This document shows positions 22,220 to 32,006 of a DNA stretch of 64,000 nucleotides, one piece after another; positions within the stretch are counted from its first letter, which is position 1; every line of letters starts with the position of its first letter. Origin of the DNA: Heloderma charlesbogerti (lineage: Eukaryota > Chordata > Lepidosauria > Squamata > Helodermatidae); the NCBI GenBank assembly GCA_026122225.1, contig JANEZZ010002671.1, positions 372,001 through 436,000 of the forward strand, read 5' to 3'. Position numbers and translations under genes: made by a program. The notes under the pieces are model-generated. The model saw nothing but the letters and a program-made list of their open reading frames with translations, was not told where the DNA came from and searched no databases.

Positions 22220-22962
22220 TGTACAGGGAGCAAGGCAATAGAGTAGTTAAATTGGCAAGCAAAGGGTCAAGCACACAGGTTTCAAGTCCAAGGAGTTTTA
22301 AGCTAAGGTGGGAGTGGCCAGAATCCAGGCAGAGATCAGAACTCCGGCAGTCAGTCAGGCAACAAGGAACAAACAGCAGCAGCAGCAGTCACCATCACAA
22401 GGAAGAGGTCAAACACAGTAAAACAGTCGGGTACATTACACAGTCCAGAAGCAGGGTCGTTGAGCAGTCCAAAAGGTCAGGAAACAGAGCATCAGACACA
22501 GGGCACAATTCAGGAGGCAAGATACACAGCAGAGGCTGGATATACCAAGTTGTTCCAACACTGGCTGGGTTTCCAGTGAAAGCTTTTAAGCCCAAAGCCA
22601 GTCAGACCCCACCCAGAGTTCAGCTGTAGCAATCAGAGCTCCCTTTCTAGAGCCTACTCCTGAGGAGTCTCTTTCTCCTGAGGAGACCTCTTCTGGAGGC
22701 AAGCACTCCTTCGCACAGGAGCTCTGCAAGCCTGTCACTTGACTTGAGGCGGCAATGCTCCTGGGGACCACTACCATGGGGTGGCTCAGCCTCTGCCTCA
22801 GAGGCAGAGTCCCGCTCTCCTGACAAGGATAGCCCTGCAGCCACTTCCCCTGAGGGTTCAGGCTCCTGCGGGTCTGATGGCAGTCCCTGGTCTGGAGTAT
22901 CCCGGGCTTCTGGCGCCTCCAGCTGCTCCTCTGAGGAGGACTCCTCCAGTCTGGGCATGACA
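22220..22962 (-). repeat. Putative LTR of a second gypsy-like family
   Basis: Minus strand from TGTCATGCCC (22962) to CCCTGTACA (22220), beginning TG and ending CA. Its 5' part encodes an open Ser/Glu-rich then Arg-rich stretch (PRLEESSSEEQLEAPE ... LLRRKRLLRSRL) that resembles the LTR-encoded tail of the gypsy copies here. No clear 5-bp target duplication. A similar block lies at 56430-56840. Confidence 0.45.
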
Positions 22963-23225
22963 GCCTTACACTATGCCACTTGCATCTGGCCCCCACCCTG
23001 CTCTCTCCTGACGTGGAGATGCTGACTGTACAGACCCTGTACCCCAACGGACACAGAGGATGATGGAACTATGCAACACAGTGGGCATGACAACATATAC
23101 ACCTGAACAAACCAGAAGGGTGGGAACAGCAGCTGGAGGCCTGTATTAGCCTTCTCAACAGAGCATTACAGAGGAAAGATGCAGTACAAGTGTAAGATAA
23201 TAGAAGGGTGATGAGATAAGCCCCC
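22963..23225. other. SIDT1 intron, nothing recognised
   Basis: No coding frame or known repeat. GTGGGCATGACAACATA near 23074 echoes the putative LTR start. Confidence 0.35.
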
Positions 23226-23850
23226 ACTTGCTCTTAAATGTATGTTGATGGCCATTCATTCATTCATTCATTCATTTATACTAAATGGACAGAGGGTGCA
23301 TACAGAAAGAAAAAAAACTGTTAGTCAAAGTAGATACATATTCCAAGATATAGCAAAATCCACATATTTCCAAATAAAGAAATAAATATATTAAATTCTT
23401 TATACCATGGCAGAATTCATATTACAGTATTTCTTAAATTATTGATTTATTATAAAGCACAAATGTAGGCTAGGCATAAGTAAATTCAGCCTGCAAAATC
23501 CAATACACGGAGCCCAATTATTCATAAAATTATCTCATCCTTGATGTCTTTCTTTTGGTCCTACGAAGGAAGTCAATGTAGCCATTGTAGCAAAGACCCA
23601 TATTTTGATATTCATTCTGTAATGTCTCATATGTTAGTTAATTTCCAATACTTGGCATAAACCGCTCTAGCAGCTAGCAATTTCACTATGTTCTTTATGT
23701 ATGAATTCTTACTTAAATGCAAAAGATTGAGTCTAATAGAATAACCTAGTATTTCTTCCATTGTATTGTTTATTTTTTTGCAGATGGGCATAACCACCAC
23801 ATCTGAAAGAAATCACCTTTACTTTTATGGCACTTCCAATACTTAGGATT
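23226..23850 (-). pseudogene. L1 LINE ORF2 3' fragment
   Basis: Minus-strand reading around 23700-23560 gives LAARAVYAKYWKLTNI and WISKYGSLLQW, the end of L1 ORF2. A (CATT)n run at 23258-23277 lies at its left. Frames are short and interrupted. 23851-24527 is AT-rich intron without further recognisable content. Confidence 0.6.
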
Positions 23851-24518
23851 GTGATTTTTATTTTACTTATAGTTACAGGAATAACCTACATCACTTCAGC
23901 ATCATTATATAACGAGTCTCACTAATATTCATTCAGAGTGAAAAGTGGTATTCTACTAACCATAAATGTATTTTTGTTCTATTCTTTCACCCGTCCTATT
24001 CACTATCTACATAACATTTTGAATGTGAAATGGAGCAAATAAAATAATTTATGATAGGATTGGCCTTTTTTAAAAAATTCTGTATCTTCTCTCAGCTGAT
24101 TATAAAGATAAAAAGGTTCACCTGAAAATACTCAAACTATAACAAATTTCCAGTTCTGCTTTGGTTTTCAATTTCAGTACAAGTTAAGATCCTATTTTTT
24201 ACTATTAGATTGTTATACCTATATGATCACTCTGGGGGGACTCCAACACCACCTGAGACCACCTCAGCCAGCTATGGCAGAGATGGTTGGGCACTGGGTT
24301 GGGCAGTCCACTAGCAGAATTTCAGATTTGTCTTGGTCACTTACCACCAGGTACACACTTAAAACTAGGAGATTGCTGGATAGGGTAGTGCAATATGGGG
24401 GATAGACCCATGATATAGATCACTGTAGCTCTACCTTTCCATCCACCACATTTTGACTGGAACTAATTTGTCACTGAAAAGATATATGTATCCCATAGCA
24501 TATACAACCAATAGTACT

Positions 24519-24530
24519 TTTACTTGCCTG
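24519..24530 (-). promoter_or_regulatory. SIDT1: Non-canonical GC 5' splice site of SIDT1
   Basis: The exon ends CAG and the intron begins GCAAGTAA. Apart from the C at intron position 2 this is a perfect U1-complementary donor, the known signature of GC-AG introns. The matching acceptor is the canonical AG at the exon 10043-10144. Confidence 0.8.
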
Positions 24531-24573
24531 AGGTTGGGAAGGGCTGGCAGTGAAGCTAAAAGCAGTGCCCATC
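24528..24573 (-). CDS. SIDT1: SIDT1 46-nt coding exon (probably exon 4) with GC donor
   Basis: A very short exon lies between the acceptor CTTTCTTTTTCAG (24574 upwards) and a GC donor, CAG then GCAAGTAA (24527 downwards). Its first G completes a Thr codon begun in the previous exon. It then encodes MGTAFSFTASPSQPQ and ends in phase 0, so the next exon starts cleanly at Tyr. FTASPSQPQ matches human SIDT1 exactly as recalled; the residues just before it are less conserved. A 3n+1 length is exactly what the flanking exon phases require, since without it the exons at 31836 and 10043 would be out of frame. Confidence 0.9.
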
Positions 24574-25480
24574 CTGAAAAAGAAAGGAAGCAAATCGTAT
24601 GGATATCAGCATGAAAACTGAAACACACAGAATGCTGGCAGGCAGCAGCTTTTTCAAAAACTAATCTTTATTCATCCACAACTTCCTTCATCTTTTCAAA
24701 TTAACTTCATTCAATATGACAAATGAACACATGAGTGGAAAAAAATATTGTAGGTACCAAAACAAAATTGAGGAGAAACTGTATGATGAAACGTACCTTC
24801 AGTCAGATGCCCTGAGCAACAATAATATTTATCCTCAGTAGAAGAAAGTTTCTCAGAATCTAAGGTTTGCATTGCCTGTGGTCATGATTTTCCTCTTCCT
24901 CATGGAAAACATGTTGCCTGAATTGCATGACCACAAGCTGCAAGCCATCCATCACTCCATGTTGGGAAGGTTTCTTGGACTATACAGAAAGACATTCTGG
25001 GCTCATAGGAATTATTTCAACAAAACTTCCATTATCCACCATGAACAGGCATAGAAAGTCATTGTGGAAAGCATTCGGATGCAGGGCACTCTTTTCCTAC
25101 TGGCTGGCTGGCTTCCCTGCCTGCCTCTTGCTACTGCTGCTGCTACCACCTCCTTCTCCTCCTCCTGATGTTGCTGGGGCAGAAAGCACCCTGCAGCTGA
25201 CTACCTGAGATGGAATCAGCCTTTCTAAGGTAATCAGCTGAAGGGTGCTTCATTCTCTAGTGAGACGAGATGACAACAACAGAGTGGCCAGTAGTATACC
25301 AGCATCTGAGTCACTGATATGCTGCTGCAATCACATGTAACTTAGATAGTTCAAAGCATGTTTACAGCACTATGAGCCACTTTTTAATGTGCATCCATCT
25401 TCCCCTTTGATGCCCAGAGACAGAATCTGCATCTTACCAAGTGTCTCAGAGAGAAGGCAGGCATCCCCGTTCTCCACTAT
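24574..25480. other. SIDT1 intron upstream of the 46-nt exon
   Basis: Contains a CTG/CTC-rich stretch at 25098-25180 and a weak foldback, GAAAGCACCCTGCAGCTGA (from 25180) against AATCAGCTGAAGGGTGCTTC (to 25250). The small ORFs at 24872-25208 have no similarity that I recognise. Confidence 0.4.
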
Positions 25481-25489
25481 TAATAGTAA

Positions 25490-26000
25490 TACCCCTATCG
25501 GATATTACTTGTGGTATTAATGTCTTTTTTGCTCCTTTGCAACATAGTGTGCTAGCAATTTATCCGCTTTGTTACTTTTTTCAAAATACATCTGTTTTGT
25601 AAAACAAAGCAATTTATCCGCTTTGTTACTTTTTTCAAAATACATCTGTTTTGTAAAACTTAAAACCTTACAAGCTTCATCTGTATTTAATAAATTTAAT
25701 TGTACTCTAGATGCTTCCCCTTTAGTTTGTTTTTGAGGATCAATTGTTTCTTTATGATGACTTTCTCAACTTTGACTTTTTTTCCCCAATAGTTCTACCC
25801 TGGTTTGATTTCTTTAATCTGAAGGACAATTAAAAAATTATACCCTATATGAAAGCCTTACATGCATCCCATACACCACAGAGGTTGACTTCTCCTGTGT
25901 AATTTAATATAAAAAAAATTCAGGTTTTTTATTATCTCCTTTTTAATTCCTTCATTTAATAGCACAAGGGGTTTAGTTTCCATTGATAAATTGATTGCAA
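25490..26000 (-). pseudogene. L1 LINE ORF2 fragment with 54-bp tandem duplication
   Basis: The minus strand contains stretches typical of the L1 segment between endonuclease and reverse transcriptase. Positions 25555-25608 are repeated almost exactly at 25609-25659. Confidence 0.5.
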
Positions 26001-26159
26001 TGCACGTCCCCTACACCAGGTATCATCCAGAACTGCCAGGAACTTGGCTGCAACCACATACATTAGTTTCTCCAGAATATTCGAGACCAGGCAATAGACT
26101 GATCATCAGGTGACCATGAGAGCTTTATAAATAAAGGTCTATCTCAGATGTTTTGAGGG

Positions 26160-26400
26160 AATTGTTATGATTCCAGCAGGCTGTAAAAGAGGGAGATGAG
26201 AGGGGAAGCAGGGCCATTCCACCAGCCCTGCTGAAAGACTATTTCGTTTTTTCCTCTTCTCTTCTCTTCCCATCCCTTTCTTCTCTTTTTAGATTGTATG
26301 CCTGTGGGTAGGGGCAGTCTTGTTTTACTGATTGCATGTCAGCTGCTCCAGGAGCCTTTTTGGCTGAAGAGCAAGCTAAATATAGTATAAATAAATAAGG
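26160..26400 (+). repeat. LINE or SINE 3' tail
   Basis: Contains TTAGATTGTATGCCTGTGGG, GGGGCAGTCTTGTTTTACTG and an ATAAATAAATAAG end, a widespread vertebrate retroelement tail. Family not assigned. Confidence 0.45.
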
Positions 26401-26686
26401 ATACTTCAAACAGGTTTTTGATGTGCAGCTCAGCTGCAGCAGGCAATTATCTGAAGCCTACCTTCCGTCTGATTTTATCTAATTTATTTTCTGTCAGAAA
26501 ATAAATGTACCAGTGACTGGATAACACGTTCTTGTGACAGCTCTCTGGGGTTTTAAGAATGGGGATGTGCATCCTACCAAAAGAAAAGGACAGCACCTGC
26601 ATTTGAATGGGCATCCAGATGAGCATTAGGATACACATTTGATTGAAAGTAATATATAGCATCCCAATCCATGAAAGCATTTAGAT

Positions 26687-26964
26687 CTGAGGTGGGCAAC
26701 ATATGGCCTGTGGGCTGCATGTACCCATACTGCCACCCTCTACCAACATTCACAGCAGCAAAAATATTGGCGATTTGCCATTGGATTTCAGTGACAAACC
26801 ACTATGGAGGGGTAATATTTGGAGAGGTCATATTTAGCTTGGAAAAAAAATTTGGCTGCTGCCACCAAATTCAACAGCATGGCAGGAGCAAGAGTGTGGC
26901 CTGCAAGGTAGGGGGGCTTGGGAGTCAAAAGTGACCCTGGACCATCTGAAGTTGCCCATCCCTA
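26687..26964. mobile_element. hAT-type MITE with 8-bp target duplication
   Basis: Flanked by ATTTAGAT at 26679-26686 and 26965-26972. Ends CTGAGGTGGGCAAC and GTTGCCCATCCCTA are inverted. 278 bp, no coding capacity. The target itself appears to be an older repeat (ATGGGGATGTGCATCC near 26560 and TTTACATCCCCAGTTCC near 27000). Confidence 0.85.
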
Positions 26965-27202
26965 ATTTAGATGAAGAGCTGCATACTGATGTGCACCTGA
27001 TTTACATCCCCAGTTCCTAAAACCAAGGATATCCTAGAGCAACTTGAACTGATTTCACCATTTCACAAAGTAACATAAGGTCTTCCTGTGTATGTAGTGA
27101 TTATGTGTATGTATAAATTATCAATAAGGGTCCTATTCTAAACCAAACTTAACAAGGAAACAAAAAGCGAAAAGGAAAAGAGGAGCAAACAGTCCAGACA
27201 GT

Positions 27203-27541
27203 CCCATGTCCAAAAAGTGCTTTACCATAGGTGCCTGGAGTCTTCTGGAGCAGATGCAACTTTTATGTTCACATATTCGAATTCTAACCACTCTCAAGTC
27301 ATGCCAAGATATAACAAATTACATGGACATCTAACAGCATAAATTACTCCCTTAGTGTTACGGTTCACAAATCCTTGATGTAATGATACTGATTAGAAAC
27401 AGGGTTTTTAAATAGCTTTAGAGTGGTGCAATTTTCACATATACTACAGTGGCCACATGGGTAGTGACCAATAATCTTTTCACCATTACTGGAGTCCAGA
27501 AGACTCCAGGCACCTATGGTAATGCACTGTTTGGACATGGG
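27203..27541. repeat. Element with 46-bp inverted arms
   Basis: 27203-27248 and 27496-27541 are inverse copies matching at 44 of 46 bases (CCCATGTCCAAA ... GGTGCCTGGAGTCTTCTGG), enclosing 247 bp of AT-rich sequence. Class unknown. Confidence 0.8.
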
Positions 27542-28558
27542 ACATCAGGACAAGGACTTGAAGTTTTGGATAACTGAAAAAAATTCAAGGACATGGGACC
27601 AGTCTGTACCATCAAATGAGAAGGAGGGAAATATTCTGGATCTATACCCTTAGGACAATACTGCCCCAGGGACTCAATGAAGAGTGTAACTGGATGCCAA
27701 TATTGGAATCCTGTTTACTCCTCCTTTTCTCCAATCCTCACCCCCACCCCCTCAACTAGATTATGTATTGCACTTGCCATTGTTTTATAATTAGTGCGTT
27801 GGTTTTGTTTTATGGTGTTTAATGAATTTGTATCATTTTTTGATGTAGTATTTTAATACATATTAAAATACAACAATCCTATGTGTGCCCTTAAAGGGAT
27901 TTCACAGTTTCTGATATTTAGCCATGGGCTTTAGGACCTTGGAAGTGGCTCACTTTGGTGTACATTATTGTGACTGAGCTGATAACACAGCTGTAATGAG
28001 CTTTGGATATGGCTTGTATTTAACAGCCAAGAACTCAGAACAATAGGCTACACACTGGCTTTCTTTATACAGAGCTTTTATCTTATGATTGAGATTGTTC
28101 CTTCATGGAAGTTTGCAGGCTCTTTACATGACGCCGTGATCCTCCAAGGTGTCTCCTGCACTAAATGCCCTTTGTTCCGTTTTTAAATAGATTGCAGATA
28201 ATGAGCTATCAAATTACCCTATTGTGTTCCACTTGAGTTCCCTCCGTGAAAAGAGGAAAAGCAGCAAGAAGAGGAGCGAAATCACGGAAAGATAATGGAA
28301 GGGGAAGGGGAGGGGGAAAGGAAGTGAGTGAAAAAGGGAGTTGTTGTGATCCTGCATTTAAAACGGAAGCAGAAAGCCCTATTTTAAATGCAAGATTTTA
28401 GCCTGGTGTAGAGATGCCCACTGTATCCAAGCCTGTGAAGGAGTTGGCTGTGGTTTGCAAACTTTAAAAATAGGTTTTTAATTACAGTCTTGTTTACTTT
28501 ATTGTCTGGCACATGGATGCCCCAAACAGAAAAATTTATCTGCTCAGGTGAAAATACT
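27542..28558. other. SIDT1 intron, mostly unclassified
   Basis: A LINE-like tail may lie at 27770-27870 (CATTGTTTTATAATTAGTGCG). Otherwise no frame or known repeat; 28240-28340 is purine-rich. Confidence 0.4.
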
Positions 28559-29099
28559 TGTCAGGGTGGAAACTGAGCCCAGAGAGCCACAGAGCAGTTT
28601 GGATTCTGAGGAGGAACTGCTATCCATGGGAGAGGGGCCTGCTCATCCCTCCCATGCTCAGCACCTGGCAGAGATTCCTCCTGCCAGCATTCCTAAGATA
28701 GATAGCGACCCTGGCAGTGAGGGAATGCGGGAGGGGGGCTTCTTAGATGCTCGACGCAGACGCAAACAGCAACGAGCGATGGAAGGTGCGGAAAGGAGGC
28801 ATAGCGCCCGTTTGGCGCGCAAGCAACGGCCGCCTCCCATGGACCCAAAGGAAAGAGGGAGGATCTCTCCCTAGCCCATACGTTCTGGGCCTTCAAGTGA
28901 CTCTCTTTCAAACGGGGATCAATTGACTACTTGAAGCTTAGGCCACCTTGCTGTTCCTTGCTTTAGTTGCTGGTGATTAGCATCTGAAAGAGTCATTAAG
29001 TTGAAAAAGGATTAAAGCTTTGAAAAAAAAATCCCTTCGTCTGTGTCTTGAGTTGGCTATTGGAATCTACTGGGAGAGGCTGCCAGAGCGCTCTTGATA
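28559..29099 (+). mobile_element. Solo gypsy LTR with perfect 5-bp target duplication
   Basis: Starts TGTCAGGGTGGAAAC and ends GCTCTTGATA, flanked by ATACT at 28554-28558 and 29100-29104. It carries an open frame (28548-28874) for the LTR-encoded tail ending RISP and an ATTAAA polyadenylation signal near 29012. Subfamily of copies E and F. Confidence 0.95.
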
Positions 29100-29271
29100 A
29101 TACTTTATTTTGGATTGCTTATAGACTGTTTAATTGTGGTTAAGTTACTGTTAGTTAATTAATGCCATACGGCTTTGCATCTTTTTACATGTTTCAACAA
29201 CAGGAGGGAATGGTGTGTCTTGGTGCATTCAAATACCAACCACAGCAGGCAAAACAGATAACCTACAGAGA

Positions 29272-29418
29272 TAGGGTTGGAAGGGGCCTACAAGACCATT
29301 GAGTCCAACCCCCTGCTCAATGCAGGAAGCCTGATTCCCAGGCAGTCTCCCATCCAAGTACTAACTAGGGTTGACCCTGCTTAGCTTCCGCAATCAGACG
29401 AGATCAGGCACATCCAGC
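29272..29418 (-). repeat. 5S-rRNA head joined to CR1 3' tail (SINE3-like)
   Basis: On the minus strand 29418-29331 follows 5S rRNA closely (GATCTCGTCTGATTGCGGAA, AAGCTAAGCAGGGTC, TTAGTACTTGGATGGGAGAC, GCCTGGGAAT), covering boxes A and C. It runs straight into a CR1 3' segment in the same orientation (CAGGGGGTTGGACTCAATGG, TTGTAGGCCCCTTCCAACC). It lacks the first ~30 nt of 5S. Confidence 0.8.
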
Positions 29419-29609
29419 CCTTTGCTCCATAGTTGAGACTTACTTGTAAAGAGCTTGTCATTAGCCCGTATCTCTTTGTCTATTTTAATAAGTAAATGTC
29501 ATTTCAGGTGTTTGTAACTTCCTATGTTTTTGCCTTGCAGATCCTATTTTAAGAATTTAATCTCATAAAATTTACTGTTGCTCTATGGGCTATAGTTATA
29601 ATTTCAAAA

Positions 29610-29763
29610 ACATTTCTCCCACTGATGAAGACCTTAATGATCGAAATGTGTTTGGGTTAGGACAAACTGTATTCGTTTAGCCTATTGTATGGCATTTGTA
29701 TTAGTAAAGTTCATTGGGAAACTAGTATTGTCACTATGTCTAACATGTTGGACTGTTAATTGA
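29610..29763 (+). repeat. Penelope-like terminal sequence
   Basis: Contains CCCACTGATGAAG, TGATCGAAATGTGTTTGGG and a spacing typical of Penelope-like element terminal repeats, which often carry hammerhead motifs. The solo LTR at 29764 is inserted in or next to it, and related AT-rich sequence may resume at 30288. Confidence 0.4.
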
Positions 29764-30287
29764 TGTCAGGGTGGACACTGAGTCCATAGAATCCCACAGT
29801 AGTTCTGATTCTGAGGAAGAGCAGTCGCTCCTGGGAGAGGAGCATGCTCCTCTTTCCCAGGACCAACAGCTGATGGAGATTCCTCCCACCAACATTCCTA
29901 GTTTAGTTAGCAGTCCAGGGAGTGATCAAGCACAGACAGCAGACTTGGTGGATGCGCGACGCAGAGAGCGGCGCCAGATGGAGGGCGCAGAAAGGAGGTG
30001 AAGTGCCAGGTTGGCGCGCAAACAACGGCTGCGCCCAGAGGCTCCAAGGGAAAAGGGGAGGGACTCTCCCTAGTCCTTAAGTTCAGGGGTCTGCCAGTAA
30101 TTCCCTTTCAAACGGGGACCAACTGTTCCAACTTAGGGCATAGGTACTGTGCTGCTCAGATCTAGTTGCAATCGGTATAGTTGTTAAGTTGTAAAAGAAG
30201 AATAAAGCTTTGAAAGGAATTCCTTTGTCTGTGTCTGGACTTGGCTACTGGTTTAGACAGAGAGAGACCTCCAAGGAGCCCTTGACA
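29764..30287 (+). mobile_element. Solo gypsy LTR
   Basis: Starts TGTCAGGGTGGAC and ends CCCTTGACA, with AATAAA near 30201. The flanks ATTGA and ATTTC agree at only three of five positions. Subfamily of copy A. Its tail frame (29771-30001) is closed by a TGA where copy A has an Arg codon. Confidence 0.92.
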
Positions 30288-30434
30288 ATTTCTTGTTTCT
30301 ATACAATTTTATATGTTGCGTTGCTCAATTTTTAAAATTATAACTTGTATGCTAGACTAGACACTTTATTAAAGTTGTTTTATCGCAGTTGTATCTTTAT
30401 ACCTATTACCTTCCTTAAACCTATTATGTGTATG

Positions 30435-31765
30435 TACTGTTGTTGTTGTTCAGTCGTTCAGTCGTGTCCGACTCTTCGTGACTCCATGGACCATAGCACG
30501 CCAGGCCTTCCTGTCCTCCACTCTCTCCCGGTGTGCGCTCAAGTTCATGTTCATTGCATCGGTGATGCTATCTAACCATCCCATCCTCTGCCGTCCCCTT
30601 CCCCTTTTGCCTTCAATCTTTCCCAGCATCAAGGTCTTTTCCAGTGAGTCTTCTATTCGCATTAGGTGGCCAAAATATTTGAGCTTCAGTATCTGTCCTT
30701 CCAATGAGCACTCAGGGTTGATTTCCTTTAGGATTGACTGATCTGACCTACTTGCAGTCCAGGGGACTCGTAAGAGTCTTCTCCAGCATCACAGTTTGAA
30801 AGCATCAATTCTTCGGCGCTCAGCCTTCCTTATAGTCCAGTTCTCACAGCCATACGTTGCTACTGGGAAAACCATAGCTTTGATTATACGAACTTTTGTT
30901 GGCAAGGCGATGTCTCTGCCCTTTAATATGCTGTCTAGGTTTGCCATAGCTTTCCTCCCAAGGAGCAACTGTCTTTTAATTTCATGGCTACAGTCACCAT
31001 CTGCGGTGATCTTGGAGCCCAAGAAAATAAAATCTGTCACTGCTTCCATTTCTTCCCCTTCTATATGCCAGGAAGTGATGGGATGCCATGATCTTCGTTT
31101 TTTTAATGTTGACTTTCAAACCAGCTTTTGCACTCTCCACCTTCACCCTCAACAAGAGGCTCTTTAGATCCTCTTCGCTTTCTGCCATTAGGGTGGTATC
31201 GTCTGCGTATCTGAGGTTGTTGACAATTCTCCCGGCAATCTTAATTCCGACCTGTGATTCATCCAGCCCGGCGTTTCTCATGATGTACTCTGCATATAAG
31301 TTAAATAAGCAGGGCGACAATATGCAGCCTTGTCGTACTCCTTTCCCAATTTTGAACTAATCGGTTGTTCCATGTCCGGTTCTTACTGTTGCTTCTTGTC
31401 CCTCGTACAGGTTTCTCAGGAGACATATAAGGTGGTCTGGTACTCCCATCTCTTTAAGAATTTGCCACAGTTTGTTGTGATCCACACAATCAAAGGCTTT
31501 AGCGTAGTCAATGAAGCTGAAATAGACGTTTTTTCTGGAATTCTCTTGCTTTCTCCATGATCCAGCGAATGTTGGTTATTTGATCTCTAGTTCCTCTGCC
31601 TCTTCAAAACCCAGCTTGTACTTCCAGTAATTCTTGGTCCACATACTGCTGAAGCCTAGCATGTAAGATTTTGAGCATAACCTTGCTAGCATGTGAAATG
31701 AGCGCAACTGTACGGTAGTTTGAACATTCTTTGGCATTGCCCATGCATGTGTAGTATGTATATCA
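30435..31765 (-). mobile_element. BovB (RTE) LINE, 5'-truncated
   Basis: Minus strand. The reverse-transcriptase end (31320-30994) has MSPCLFNLYAEYIMRNAG and LRYADDTTLMAES with the catalytic YADD intact. Then FIFLGSKITADGDCSHEIKR (31049-30789) and the C-terminal FGHLMRIEDSLEKTLMLGKI ... VHGVTKSRTRLND (30704-30450). The 3' end has the TTGTTGTTG-rich terminus at 30435. Several frameshifts. BovB is known for spread between squamates and ruminants. Confidence 0.94.
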
Positions 31766-31835
31766 GGCAGCAATTCTGACCTGTAAACAAACACAAAGAA
31801 TGCAGATTTTCAGATACAGAATCCCAGCTACTCAC

Positions 31836-32006
31836 GTAAGTTGGAAGTGCTTGATCCTGGTAACCTGCAGTACATAGTGGGCGTTATAGGGGGCCATGGA
31901 AGCCACATCTACCAATAAAATTTGCTCTGAAGGTCCACTTTCAGGTGTGGGCTCTGATGGGCAGAGGGTACGGCTCACTTCTGTGTAGTTATAACTTCTC
32001 TGGTAA
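31836..32006 (-). CDS. SIDT1: SIDT1 coding exon (probably exon 3), beta-rich extracytosolic domain
   Basis: A 171-nt exon completes the Leu codon split with the preceding exon, encodes 56 residues and leaves two bases, AC. The acceptor is TTGTGCTTGCAG (32007 upwards) and the donor GTGAGTAG starts at 31835. Readable blocks are YQRSYNYTEVSRTLCPSE, EQILLVDVASMAPYN and YVLQVTRIKHFQL. NYT is an N-glycosylation sequon and the Cys in TLCPSE is conserved in SIDT1 as I recall it. A minus-strand frame is open from 32131 to 31832, but only the part between the splice sites is coding. A truncated BovB LINE ends about 75 bp past the donor. Confidence 0.95.

Noticed and set aside
28548..28874. 108-codon ORF as an independent gene
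   Set aside because: It lies inside a solo gypsy LTR with exact 5-bp target duplication and is the LTR-encoded tail of pol.
29331..29418. Functional 5S rRNA gene
   Set aside because: Lacks the first ~30 nt, carries substitutions and joins CR1 sequence; a SINE or pseudogene is more likely.
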